Part shown: positions 1 through 6,697 of the stretch, in pieces | Layout of the letters: each line of letters starts with the position of its first letter | How positions within the stretch are numbered: the stretch's first letter is position 1 | From: DASUME01 sp041179425 | GTDB taxonomy: Bacteria; Myxococcota_A; Polyangia; Polyangiales; DASUME01 | NCBI GenBank assembly: GCA_041179425.1 | Contig: JBEGTL010000443.1 | Span: 1 to 7,018, forward strand | Reading direction: 5' to 3' | DNA length: 7,018 nucleotides | Notes under the pieces: generated by a model | Seen by the model: the letters and a program-made list of their open reading frames with translations, nothing else | Told to the model about the DNA's origin: nothing | The model's database searches: none | Position numbers and translations under genes: made by a program

Positions 1-1998
1 ATCGGAGAACAGGCCCTCACGCTGCCGCGTCAGCTCGCGCATCCGTCGGATGAGCAAACGCGCGACGGGCCAGAGCGGCAGCGACAGCTTGCGTTTCCAT
101 TCGCGCTCGGCGCGCTCGCGACGCCCGCGCACGAGCTGCTCGCGCTCGATGGCGAAGGCGAGGCCCATCGGGTCGGACAACAGCACGCGCAGAGCCGCTT
201 CGAGCCTGCGCGGCGTCTCGCGCCAGCGCGGACTCTGCGGGTCGAGCAAAAACATCCCCTCGTGGCGGTGCTGCTGCTCGAACTCGTCGAGCGCCTCGCG
301 CACGAACTGGGGCGCCTCTTTGCTGGACTCGGCCCAGGCGCGCGCACGGGTGTCGCGCGAGAGCGTGCGGCCCAGCTTGAGGAAGTCGCGACCCGAGCGG
401 ACGCTGAGCAGCTCGTCGGGCCCCCACAACAGGTCGCGCTCGATGCGCAGCGCATCGGCCCCGAACGACGCGCCGAACAACATACGGAAGGCCGCGAGCG
501 TGACCAGCCAGGCGCCGTGGGCACGCATGAGCTCGGTCCCGGCTTCACCGAGGAATGCCTCGGCGTCGCACAGCACACGCTCCGAAGCTTGCGGCGACAA
601 CAGACGTGCATCGAGACCGGCGAAGTGCCCGCGCTCATCGGCCATTCGCGTGGCCAAGATACCGAGCTTCTCGCTCAGCCGTACGTGCGAGTCGTACACG
701 CGCAACACTGCGCGCGTGAGGTCGATGGGACCCACCCGATCGTCTTCGCGCACGTCGCGCGGCAGGTCGAGCCCGATGCGCGACAGCACGTGCGCGGAGA
801 CGCCGGGGATGCGGCACACCGCCTCGGTGAGCACACCGAGGTTGAGGTAGCCGCGCCCGCGTACGTCGACCATCAGCTCGGGTGCCGCGCCGAGCGCCGC
901 ACCGGTGGCCGCGAGCACGTTGGCGACACCGACCCGGCCAAAGCGCCCGAGCAGTGACCAAGTGAACGGAGAGATGGGGTCGGGGTACGCCTCGCCGATC
1001 TCGGCGTGCGACCACAACGCGCGCTCGCGCAGCGCCGGCGCCTGCACGCGCGTGCGCGGGATCTTGGGCGTGCCCACCGCGGTCTGGATGCGCAGCAGGT
1101 AGAGCCGGCTCTGGGACACCGCCCAGTCGATGCGCACCGGCTGCCCCAGGTGACGCTCGGTGCGCTCGGCCAGTCGGAGCACGTCGCGCAGGGTGGCATC
1201 GGTGAGGCTGACGCTCGCCGCGAGCGCTGCCGGTACTTCACGTTCTTGACGCACGCCGGTGTCGTCGGTGACCAGCATGCGCGTCTTGTCGACGACCACC
1301 GAGTCGCGAATGAAGCCGTCGCGCGAGACCCGAAACACGTCGCTCGGCACCAAGCAGCGGCGCACTCCGCTGGCCAAGCCGTAGCCGGAGCGCACCAGCC
1401 ACTCGCCCGCATCGGCCGTGACCGGGTGGCGTGTGTACACCACACCCGAGACCAAGCCGTCGACCACGCGCTGCACGAGCACCGACACGCTCGCATCGCG
1501 CACGTCGCCGGCGCGCAGCGTGCGCAACAGGCCGGCGTCGAACGGGGCCGCAAACGCCGCAGAGACGGCCTCGAGCAAGCGCGCCTCGCTGCTCACCCCG
1601 AGCAACACATCGCCGAGCCAGCGCTGCGCCCCGAGCTTGTCGGCCACCAACGCAGGCGCCACAGCGACGGCAGGCGCGCCGAGCGACTGCAGCGTGCGGA
1701 ACGCCTCACTGAGCTGCTCGCTCAGCTCGGGGCCCAGCGGTGCCGCGCGCACGCGCTCGCGCAGCGCGCCGAGCACGGCCTCGGTGGGGAACGCGTTGTG
1801 CGGATCGAGCAGCGCCGCGAGCCGCTCTTCGGGCGCGAGCACACTCTCGTAGATCGCATCGGCCGCCGTGCGCGCCAAGGCACTGCCCGCGGGGACGGGG
1901 AGACCTGCACGCGCGAGCTGGACCGTGCGAAGGATGTGCTCGCCGTAGCCCTGGGCCCGGCGAGGCACGATGGACTCGATCGGCTCAAGCAAATGCAC
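1..1998 (-). CDS. PEP synthase/PPDK-like protein (PEP/pyruvate-binding domain), partial, probably nucleotide-binding deficient
   Basis: The frame is open for 666 codons and runs off the window at position 1, so the C-terminus is missing. Reading from the GTG at 1998, residues about 10-305 resemble the PPDK N-terminal nucleotide-binding domain: AGLPVPAG (31-38), LVQRVVDGLVSGVVYTRHPV (174-193), and PVRIDWA plus RLYLLR (287-303). Residues 327-346 (ALWSHAEIGEAYPDPISPFT) match the linker of PEP synthase-like and rifampin-phosphotransferase-like proteins, and PRWRETP (residues 603-609) also fits. The phosphohistidine swivel domain, if present, lies outside. Key family residues look replaced: GGKG-like by GYGE, VRSS by VAPA, GLGE by GLAS, LLQxRP by LLRIQT. 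It may therefore be a pseudo-enzyme or an unusual subfamily. An in-frame TAG at 2005-2007 bounds the start; GTG 1998, TTG 1992 and GTG 1968 are all possible and none has a good Shine-Dalgarno. It lies about 100 bases downstream of purF on the same strand, with no terminator seen between them. Confidence 0.85.
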   Translation of the reverse strand, partial: MHLLEPIESIVPRRAQGYGEHILRTVQLARAGLPVPAGSALARTAADAIYESVLAPEERLAALLDPHNAFPTEAVLGALRERVRAAPLGPELSEQLSEAFRTLQSLGAPAVAVAPALVADKLGAQRWLGDVLLGVSSEARLLEAVSAAFAAPFDAGLLRTLRAGDVRDASVSVLVQRVVDGLVSGVVYTRHPVTADAGEWLVRSGYGLASGVRRCLVPSDVFRVSRDGFIRDSVVVDKTRMLVTDDTGVRQEREVPAALAASVSLTDATLRDVLRLAERTERHLGQPVRIDWAVSQSRLYLLRIQTAVGTPKIPRTRVQAPALRERALWSHAEIGEAYPDPISPFTWSLLGRFGRVGVANVLAATGAALGAAPELMVDVRGRGYLNLGVLTEAVCRIPGVSAHVLSRIGLDLPRDVREDDRVGPIDLTRAVLRVYDSHVRLSEKLGILATRMADERGHFAGLDARLLSPQASERVLCDAEAFLGEAGTELMRAHGAWLVTLAAFRMLFGASFGADALRIERDLLWGPDELLSVRSGRDFLKLGRTLSRDTRARAWAESSKEAPQFVREALDEFEQQHRHEGMFLLDPQSPRWRETPRRLEAALRVLLSDPMGLAFAIEREQLVRGRRERAEREWKRKLSLPLWPVARLLIRRMRELTRQREGLFSD

Positions 1999-2098
1999 CG
2001 TCGGCTAGCTTACAGCGATTTTGCCGTCGCGTCGGAACTTCACCAACGAGATCGCAGACTCATGACAGTAGCGCGATCCGCGTTGCACGGGGCGACGC

Positions 2099-3790
2099 TC
2101 AGATGACCAGGGACAGCTGGCGGCGGTGGGCGGGTCGTTCGAAGGCGACCGGGTAGTCTCCGGTGAAGCACGCGTCGCAGAAACCCTTGCCGTGGGTCCC
2201 GGCGACGGCCTCGTGCAGCGCCTCGGGCCGCAGGTAGCCGACCGTGTCGGCGGTGACGTAGCGCGCGATCTCCTCGAGGCTGTGGCTGGATGCGATGAGC
2301 TCGCTCCGCGAGGGCGTGTCGACCCCGTAGAAGCACGGCCACTTGATGGGCGGCGAGCTGATGCGCAGGTGCACCTCGCGGGCGCCGCAGTCGCGCAACA
2401 TCTTGACGATCTTGCGGCTGGTCGTGCCGCGCACGATGGAGTCGTCGATGACCACCACGCGCTTGCCCTGGATGATGGCCCGATTGGGACTGAGCTTGAG
2501 CTTGACCCCGAAGTGTCGAATGGACGACTCGGGCTCGATGAACGTGCGTCCCACGTAGTGGCTACGGATCAGCCCCAGCTCGAAGGGCAGCTTGGCTTCG
2601 TTGGCGTAGCCGAGCGCAGCGGGCACGCCGCTGTCCGGGACGGGGATGACCACGTCGGCCTCGACCGCGCACTCGCGCGCGAGCGCACGCCCCATCCGTT
2701 TGCGCGCTTCGTACACGTTGATGCCGCCGAGCGTGGCGTCTGGCCGCGCAAAGTAGACGTACTCGAACACGCACATCTTGGCGGGCTCACGCTCGAACGG
2801 GCGGAAGCTGCGCATGCCGGTCTTGTCGACCACGACCATCTCGCCGGGCAAGAGGTCGCGCACGAAGTCGGCCGCGATCAGCTCGAATGCCACCGGCTCG
2901 GACGCAAAAACGTGCGCGTCTTTGAGGCGACCCAGCGCGAGAGGGCGAAAGCCCCACGGGTCGCGCACCGCGATGATTTCGTGCGGCGTCAGCACCATCA
3001 GCGAGAACGCACCCTTGGTCTGGCGAAGCGCGTCGGCCACGCGGTCGACTGTGCTGAGCTCCTTGGAGCGCGCAATCAGGTGCACGATCACCTCGGTGTC
3101 CGAGGTGGTCTGGAAGATGGAGCCGAGCCCCTCGAGCCGGTGACGGATCTCGTCGGCGTTGGTGAGGTTGCCGTTGTGCGCGACGGCCAGCGAGCCGTGC
3201 GCGTAGTCGATACAGATGGGCTGCGCGTTCTTGATGTGCGAGCCGCCGGCGGTGGAGTACCGCACGTGCCCGATGGCGCGATCGCCGGGCAGCTTGGCGA
3301 GCACGGGTGCACTGAAGATGTCTTGCACCAACCCGAGCGCGCGGTGTGCGTACACCTGCGCGCCGTCGGAGCTGACGATGCCTGCCGCCTCTTGCCCGCG
3401 ATGCTGCAGTGCATGCAGGCCGAGGTAGGTGTGATTGGCGGCCTCGAAGCTGCCCCAGATCCCGAACACGCCGCACTGATCGTGGAAGTGGTCGTCGAGG
3501 TCGGACCCGTCGTCGTCGTCTGCCGTGAAGCGCGCGGTGTCTCCGCACGCGAGCGAAGGATCGTCGAGGTGTTGCGCCACGCGGCCCTTGTAGCCCGCTG
3601 CTTCTGGCGCGTCTACGCGTGCGTTCGGCACATCGTGAGCTTGCTCGGAGTCGGTCAGCAGAGCGGCGGCGAGGCTAGCTTGCGACGCGCCGAGGGGCAG
3701 AAGCGCGCCCTCTGACGCGCTTGCCAAGCTGGGAAGCGCGCCCTCTGGCGCGCGAGCCAAAAATGAATCGGGCGCCGACTCGCGGTTCAT
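2099..3790 (-). CDS. purF: Amidophosphoribosyltransferase (glutamine PRPP amidotransferase), Fe-S type, with long N-terminal extension
   Basis: PurF converts PRPP, glutamine and water to 5-phosphoribosylamine, glutamate and pyrophosphate, the first committed step of de novo purine synthesis, in the cytoplasm. The protein is 563 residues. The class II glutaminase domain begins at Cys106 (CGVFGI), which becomes the N-terminal nucleophile after propeptide removal. It carries GHVRYSTAGG (174-183) and HNGNLTN (205-211). The phosphoribosyltransferase domain has VIPVPDSGVPAALGY (276-290 of the mature chain) and the PRPP loop VVVIDDSIVRGTTS (about 445-458). Cysteines 340, 486, 538 and 541 (KMCVF, WPCFYG, FCDAC) correspond to the four 4Fe-4S ligands of the Bacillus subtilis-type enzyme. 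The ATG at 3790 is chosen because it overlaps the stop of the upstream gene in an ATGA, which implies translational coupling. The oddity is a 105-residue extension before the nucleophile; the B. subtilis propeptide is about 11 residues. The extension has 11-residue repeats and ends in an acidic stretch (DDDDGSDLDD). The residue before the Cys is Gln, where Glu is usual. Confidence 0.97.
   Translation of the reverse strand: MNRESAPDSFLARAPEGALPSLASASEGALLPLGASQASLAAALLTDSEQAHDVPNARVDAPEAAGYKGRVAQHLDDPSLACGDTARFTADDDDGSDLDDHFHDQCGVFGIWGSFEAANHTYLGLHALQHRGQEAAGIVSSDGAQVYAHRALGLVQDIFSAPVLAKLPGDRAIGHVRYSTAGGSHIKNAQPICIDYAHGSLAVAHNGNLTNADEIRHRLEGLGSIFQTTSDTEVIVHLIARSKELSTVDRVADALRQTKGAFSLMVLTPHEIIAVRDPWGFRPLALGRLKDAHVFASEPVAFELIAADFVRDLLPGEMVVVDKTGMRSFRPFEREPAKMCVFEYVYFARPDATLGGINVYEARKRMGRALARECAVEADVVIPVPDSGVPAALGYANEAKLPFELGLIRSHYVGRTFIEPESSIRHFGVKLKLSPNRAIIQGKRVVVIDDSIVRGTTSRKIVKMLRDCGAREVHLRISSPPIKWPCFYGVDTPSRSELIASSHSLEEIARYVTADTVGYLRPEALHEAVAGTHGKGFCDACFTGDYPVAFERPAHRRQLSLVI
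3700..3753. repeat. Two copies of a 21-bp palindromic direct repeat inside the purF 5' region
   Basis: Copy one (3700-3720) and copy two (3733-3753) differ at one base and are spaced exactly 33 bp apart, so they keep the reading frame. Copy two contains a perfect hairpin, GCGCGCC-CTCT-GGCGCGC, with 7-bp arms and a 4-base loop. Copy one has the same hairpin with one mismatch. On the coding strand they specify the related peptides APEGALPSL and ASEGALLPL in the N-terminal extension of PurF. A dispersed palindromic element that has landed in frame, or a local tandem duplication, would both explain this. The window contains no other copy that I noticed. Confidence 0.8.
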
Positions 3791-4248
3791 CGATGGACCC
3801 CCGCGCGGCGATGCTCGACCATCAGGCAGCGATCTTGCACGACGTCGATGCCCGCCTCGACCAGCTGCCGTGCGAAGCCGGGATGCTGGATGCCGCTCTG
3901 CAGCCACACCACTTTGGGCCGCTTCGCGAGCACGTCGTCGAGGTGCGGTGGCAGATCGTCAGGGCGCCGAAAGACGTCGAGGATGTCGATGTCGCCGGGC
4001 ACGTCCTGCACGCGCCGGTACACCTGGGCCCCCAGGATCTGCGTCGCGTCGGGATAGTACACAGGCACCGGGATCACCTCGACACCGGCATCTCGCAGGT
4101 AGGCGGGGACGTAGTAGGCCGCCTGATCGGACTGCTTTTCGGTCTTGATGCCGAGCACCGCGACACGCCTGGCGCGACCGGCGATGCGCGCGACTTCGTC
4201 GCGGTCGGTGACCAGCACGCCCTGCGTGTGTGCGCTGCGCTCTGTCAT
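3787..4248 (-). CDS. CoA-binding domain protein (YccU-like, CoA_binding_2 family)
   Basis: This is a 153-residue single-domain protein with a Rossmann-type fold. Characteristic pieces are VAVLGIKTEKQSDQAAYYV (29-47; the nucleotide-binding turn region), VIPVPVYYPDATQILGAQVY (58-77), DVFRRPDDLP (91-100), VWLQSGIQHPG (114-124) and VVQDRCLMVEHRR (136-148). Family members bind CoA, but their cellular role is not established. The turn after the first strand reads GIKTEKQSDQ, where many homologues have GLSPDPSRPS-like sequence, so ligand preference could differ. The start at 4248 is supported by an excellent Shine-Dalgarno (GAGGAGGT, 4260-4253). The stop overlaps the purF start by four bases (ATGA), so the two are very likely co-translated. 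The TPR gene upstream ends 18 bases before this start. The functional link to purine synthesis is not evident from the sequence. Confidence 0.9.
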   Translation of the reverse strand: MTERSAHTQGVLVTDRDEVARIAGRARRVAVLGIKTEKQSDQAAYYVPAYLRDAGVEVIPVPVYYPDATQILGAQVYRRVQDVPGDIDILDVFRRPDDLPPHLDDVLAKRPKVVWLQSGIQHPGFARQLVEAGIDVVQDRCLMVEHRRAGVHR

Positions 4249-4252
4249 GGTG

Positions 4253-4260
4253 ACCTCCTC
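4253..4260 (-). promoter_or_regulatory. Strong Shine-Dalgarno for the CoA-binding protein gene
   Basis: GAGGAGGT on the minus strand lies four bases before the ATG at 4248, inside the 18-base gap after the TPR gene. It fixes the start codon and suggests efficient translation of the CoA-binding protein and, through the ATGA overlap, of PurF. Confidence 0.8.
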
Positions 4261-4266
4261 GTGCCT

Positions 4267-4782
4267 CTAGTCGTCTTGTCGCTCGGGCAGCTCTTCGGCT
4301 TCGCCTCGCAGCACGCGGATCACCGCGTCTGCTTCCATGGCGACCTCGATCTCGGGTCGCGTATCGACGAAGCGCTGCAGGTACGAGAGCGCCGCGGCGC
4401 GGTCGTCCATCGCATAGTGACACAAGCCGCAGAGGTACAGCGCGTCGGGGTCGTCCTTGGCCTTGGCGAGCACCTGCCGACCGACCCGGATGCCCTCGCG
4501 GTAGCGGCCGAGCGTGTGCAGCGCCCAGCCCGCGCCCACCAGGGCCCCCGGATAATCTGGCACCAACGCGAGCGCCGACACGAACGCCTTGAGCGCGCGC
4601 GCGGGTTCGCTGGTCTCGAGCAGCGCAGAGCCGAGGAAAAAGAAGGCGTAGTGGTTGTCGGCTTGGCGCTCGACCACGGCCGAGAGCTCCTCGATCGCAG
4701 CGGCGTGCTCGCCCTCGCTGACGAGCTCGGCGCCCTCTTCGGCGGCCGCCCACAGCTCTCGATCGCGGGTTTCGTCGTTCAT
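4267..4782 (-). CDS. Small TPR (tetratricopeptide repeat) protein
   Basis: The protein is 171 residues and all helical in appearance, with no signal peptide or membrane segment, so it is probably cytoplasmic. Successive TPR-like units are visible: residues about 11-42 (AAAEEGAELVSEGEHAAAIE), 44-77 (HYAFFFLGSALLETSEPARA), 78-111 (GALVGAGWALHTLGRYREGI) and 112-145 (DALYLCGLCHYAMDDRAAAL), each with the small-residue and Ala/Tyr spacing typical of the repeat. The size and three to four repeats recall SycD/LcrH-type chaperones, but the match could equally be a generic TPR adaptor and no secretion gene is nearby. The ATG at 4782 has only a weak ribosome-binding site. It appears to be the first gene of the minus-strand run TPR, CoA-binding, purF. 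The binding partner cannot be told from the sequence. Confidence 0.85.
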   Translation of the reverse strand: MNDETRDRELWAAAEEGAELVSEGEHAAAIEELSAVVERQADNHYAFFFLGSALLETSEPARALKAFVSALALVPDYPGALVGAGWALHTLGRYREGIRVGRQVLAKAKDDPDALYLCGLCHYAMDDRAAALSYLQRFVDTRPEIEVAMEADAVIRVLRGEAEELPERQDD

Positions 4783-4875
4783 GGGCGGACAGCATAAGGC
4801 GGGATTCCCAGATGGCGAGGACCCGGGGGGCGTCGATAACTGGCGACCGCGGTGCGCGCGGAGTAGCAGAAGCCG
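4783..4875. promoter_or_regulatory. Divergent intergenic region, presumed promoters for the TPR-purF run and the lipoprotein gene
   Basis: The 93 bases between the two divergent start codons must hold the upstream signals of both transcription units unless promoters lie inside genes. A small palindrome, GGGATTCCC (4801-4809), could be an operator. A TATGCT resembling a -10 box lies about 10 bases before the TPR start on the minus strand, but no convincing -35 box goes with it. The presence of promoters is inferred from layout rather than from strong motifs. Confidence 0.35.
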
Positions 4876-5619
4876 GTGCGATCCCTGACCTTCGTGCCCG
4901 CGTTGTTCCTGACCAGCCTGCTTGCCGGCCCGCTCGCCTGCGGAGGTGCCGCGCCGCGCGAGACGGCGCACGTCGTACGGAACAAGGAGCCGCTGACACG
5001 GCCCCCACCCTCTGAATCGCTGTCGGTGAGCGGCCTTCGCGGCACGCTGTCGCCGTTCGAGATCGAGGGCGCCCTCAAGCCGCGGCTGCCCAAGTTCCTG
5101 CGCTGTGCGCAGCAGCGGCTCGGCGCGGTGGAGGTGCTCGCGGGGAGCATCACGCTGTCGTTTCACGTCGCGACCAACGGAGCGGTGCCAGGGGTGTCGC
5201 CCATTGCGAGCTCGCTCGGCGATCGCGAGACCGAGCGCTGCATGCTGGAGGTGTCGCAGTCGACCCGTTTTCCGCCGCCGCACGGTGGTGAGGCAGACTT
5301 TACGTGGCCGCTAGAGCTGCCCGGTGATCCGGATGTGCGGGCGCCCGTGGCACTGGGCGCAGATGCTGCGCGGTCTGCTGTCGGGGCTCGCTCGGGCGAG
5401 GTGACTGCGGGGGAAGCTCTTCATGCTTCGTGCGGAGGCGGGCAGATGCTGGTGACCGCGTATCTGGACACCAGTGGTTCCGTGCTCGCGGTCGGTGTGG
5501 CCACGCCTGATCTGGCGACGCCTACGGAGCTTGATTGTATTGCGGCTGGCGTTCGCTCGTGGGTGTTCGCTAGTCCTGGTTCCTATCTTGGGAAGGTCTC
5601 TTTCACTCTTCCTCTCTAG
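4876..5619 (+). CDS. Secreted, probable lipoprotein with two AgmX/PglI-like C-terminal domains
   Basis: The 247-residue protein starts at GTG 4876. Residues 1-22 form an export signal (hydrophobic 4-20) ending in PLAC at Cys22. This looks like a lipoprotein signal, although Pro at -3 is not canonical. A Pro-rich linker follows (41-48). Residues about 57-148 match the domain seen at the C-terminus of myxobacterial AgmX/PglI and TonB-like proteins: ALKPRLPKFLRCAQQRL, then ITLSFHVATNGAVPGVSPI, ERCMLEVSQSTRFPPPHGG and a final TWPLEL. Residues about 180-247 repeat the same plan in shorter form: HASCGGG, MLVTAYLDTSGSVLAVGV, LDCIAAGVRSWVF, KVSFTLPL. Each copy has one Cys pair (77/122 and 186/221), which suggests two disulfides outside the cytoplasm. 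Function is unknown; relatives occur in gliding and envelope complexes. The last 80 or so codons use many T-ending codons, unlike the rest of the window. Confidence 0.8.
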   Translation: MRSLTFVPALFLTSLLAGPLACGGAAPRETAHVVRNKEPLTRPPPSESLSVSGLRGTLSPFEIEGALKPRLPKFLRCAQQRLGAVEVLAGSITLSFHVATNGAVPGVSPIASSLGDRETERCMLEVSQSTRFPPPHGGEADFTWPLELPGDPDVRAPVALGADAARSAVGARSGEVTAGEALHASCGGGQMLVTAYLDTSGSVLAVGVATPDLATPTELDCIAAGVRSWVFASPGSYLGKVSFTLPL

Positions 5620-5696
5620 TGGTTCTCTAGTGGGCTGCCTGCGGTGGACACGGCATCAGCGGTTTTGCTCGATGGCTCACGGTGGGCCCTGCCTGC

Positions 5697-6617
5697 TTAG
5701 GAGAAGTCCCCGGAGAGCCCAAACTCCCGCCGATAACGCTCAAAAGCGCGAGCTCCAGCAGCCAGCCGCATGAGCGCGCCCTCGGCAAGCCAGGGCATCA
5801 ACTCCGGCTGCGCGGACACCACGGGCAAGAGAGCTTCGTCGCGCCAGCCATTCCAATGCACCACGTCGATCGTCGAGTGCAGCTTGAAGTAGTACACGGC
5901 CTCGCCCTCGAGCCCCACGCGCTCCAGCGCCTCCACCACCTTCACCGCGCGCGTCGGCGCCGTCAGCTCCACGGCACCGAGCGCGCCCAACGAGTGCCAC
6001 GCGTAGCGCCGGTTGTAGGCCAGACCGGCCAGCAGGTTGCCCACCGCCAGTGACTCCCACACGATGCGCGAAGGGTCGTTGGCCCGCGCATCCAACGCCT
6101 CGGCCAGGCGCGCCAACATGGGGCCGTGCATGCCCGGCTGTTTGCCGCGACCCATCTCGTCCCAGTAGTTGCGGGCCAGCTCCAGCTTGGGACGATCGGG
6201 CAGACGCAGCTGCGTCAACGCCACCAAGTCGTCGAAGCCCGCCTCGCCCGCCACCTCTTGGCGCACGAACCAGCGCACCTGCTCGACGCTGGCCCGCTCG
6301 GCGAGGAAGTCGAAGAGCGGATCGAACTGTCCCGGGCCGCGCTCGCGAAGCGCCTCGAACCAGGCCACGAACGCACCTACGTCGCGGGGAGACTCGGCCG
6401 CACGCTGTGTGACCGCGCGGCGTTCACTCTCCAAGAACTCTCCCTCACGAAGCGTCAGCTGCGCGGTGCGCACGACGTCTTCGCGCCAGCTCTCGGACGG
6501 GGTTGCCGGCGTGAGCCGTTCCCGGTTGAGGTGCATGAGCGCGAGCTGGAGGGCGTGACGGTTTTCGGTGGATCGGCGGCGTGCGGTCTCCGTTAGGTGG
6601 GACTGCTGAATCGTCAT
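5697..6617 (-). CDS. Heme-oxygenase-like diiron (HDO) protein, iron-containing redox enzyme family
   Basis: The soluble, helical, 306-residue protein fits the iron-containing redox enzyme family (Haem_oxygenase_2-like). Residues 113-129 (QVRWFVRQEVAGEAGF), 147-165 (ELARNYWDEMGRGKQPGMHG region), 210-220 (LGALGAVELTA) and 243-254 (YFKLHSTIDVVH) are the family blocks. Candidate iron ligands are Glu121, Glu154, His164, Glu217, His247, Asp251 and His254. The HxxxDxxH motif, the 30-residue Glu-His gap and the 10-residue Glu154-His164 gap are, from memory, like those of the SznF HDO domain. Such enzymes use O2 for N-oxygenation, desaturation or C-C cleavage; the substrate here is unknown. The ATG at 6617 is chosen for its good Shine-Dalgarno (GAGGAA, 6626-6621). 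An in-frame GTG at 6701 would add 28 basic residues and overlap the methyltransferase stop as GTGA, but the added peptide does not look like family sequence. It follows the methyltransferase gene on the same strand, presumably as one transcript. Confidence 0.88.
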   Translation of the reverse strand: MTIQQSHLTETARRRSTENRHALQLALMHLNRERLTPATPSESWREDVVRTAQLTLREGEFLESERRAVTQRAAESPRDVGAFVAWFEALRERGPGQFDPLFDFLAERASVEQVRWFVRQEVAGEAGFDDLVALTQLRLPDRPKLELARNYWDEMGRGKQPGMHGPMLARLAEALDARANDPSRIVWESLAVGNLLAGLAYNRRYAWHSLGALGAVELTAPTRAVKVVEALERVGLEGEAVYYFKLHSTIDVVHWNGWRDEALLPVVSAQPELMPWLAEGALMRLAAGARAFERYRREFGLSGDFS

Positions 6618-6688
6618 CACTTCCTCGCGTGCGACACGTCTGGTCGCTCCCTTACGAGGTGGACACTTCCCCGACGTCGGCAAGCCAT
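6617..6688 (-). CDS. Possible 23-residue small ORF between methyltransferase and HDO genes
   Basis: An ATG at 6688 is preceded by GAGGG with a 6-base spacer. It opens a 23-codon frame, very basic (MACRRRGSV...HARK), whose TGA overlaps the ATG of the HDO gene as TGATG. This arrangement could couple translation of the HDO gene to that of the methyltransferase. It could also be chance in a GC-rich 80-base gap, since the HDO gene has its own Shine-Dalgarno. No conserved motif is recognisable. Confidence 0.25.
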   Translation of the reverse strand: MACRRRGSVHLVRERPDVSHARK

Positions 6689-6697
6689 CGCGTACCC

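Noticed and set aside
2005..2043. Short frame (VKFRRDGKIAVS, then TAG) immediately upstream of and in frame with the PPDK-like gene; possible leader peptide or broken N-terminus
   Set aside because: Twelve codons with no clear Shine-Dalgarno, and the family N-terminus is accounted for after the GTG at 1998. Chance is the simpler explanation.
2002..2098. Terminator or promoter between purF and the PPDK-like gene
   Set aside because: No hairpin with a T-run and no convincing -35/-10 pair could be seen, so continuation of the transcript is assumed.
1006..2106. 366-codon open frame on the plus strand
   Set aside because: It is antisense to the PPDK-like gene. Its Arg/His/Ala-rich protein has no recognisable domain, as expected for the mirror frame of GC-rich codons.
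2126..3715. 529-codon open frame on the plus strand
   Set aside because: It is exactly antisense to purF, which is unmistakable by motifs. The translated product is low in conserved-looking features.
3721..4797. 358-codon open frame on the plus strand
   Set aside because: It is antisense to the CoA-binding and TPR genes, both of which have recognisable family motifs and sensible starts.
5620..5696. Possible bidirectional terminator between the convergent lipoprotein and HDO genes
   Set aside because: I found direct repeats (TCTCTAGTGG twice; GTGGGCTGCCTGC against GTGGGCCCTGCCTGC) but no stable hairpin with a T-run.
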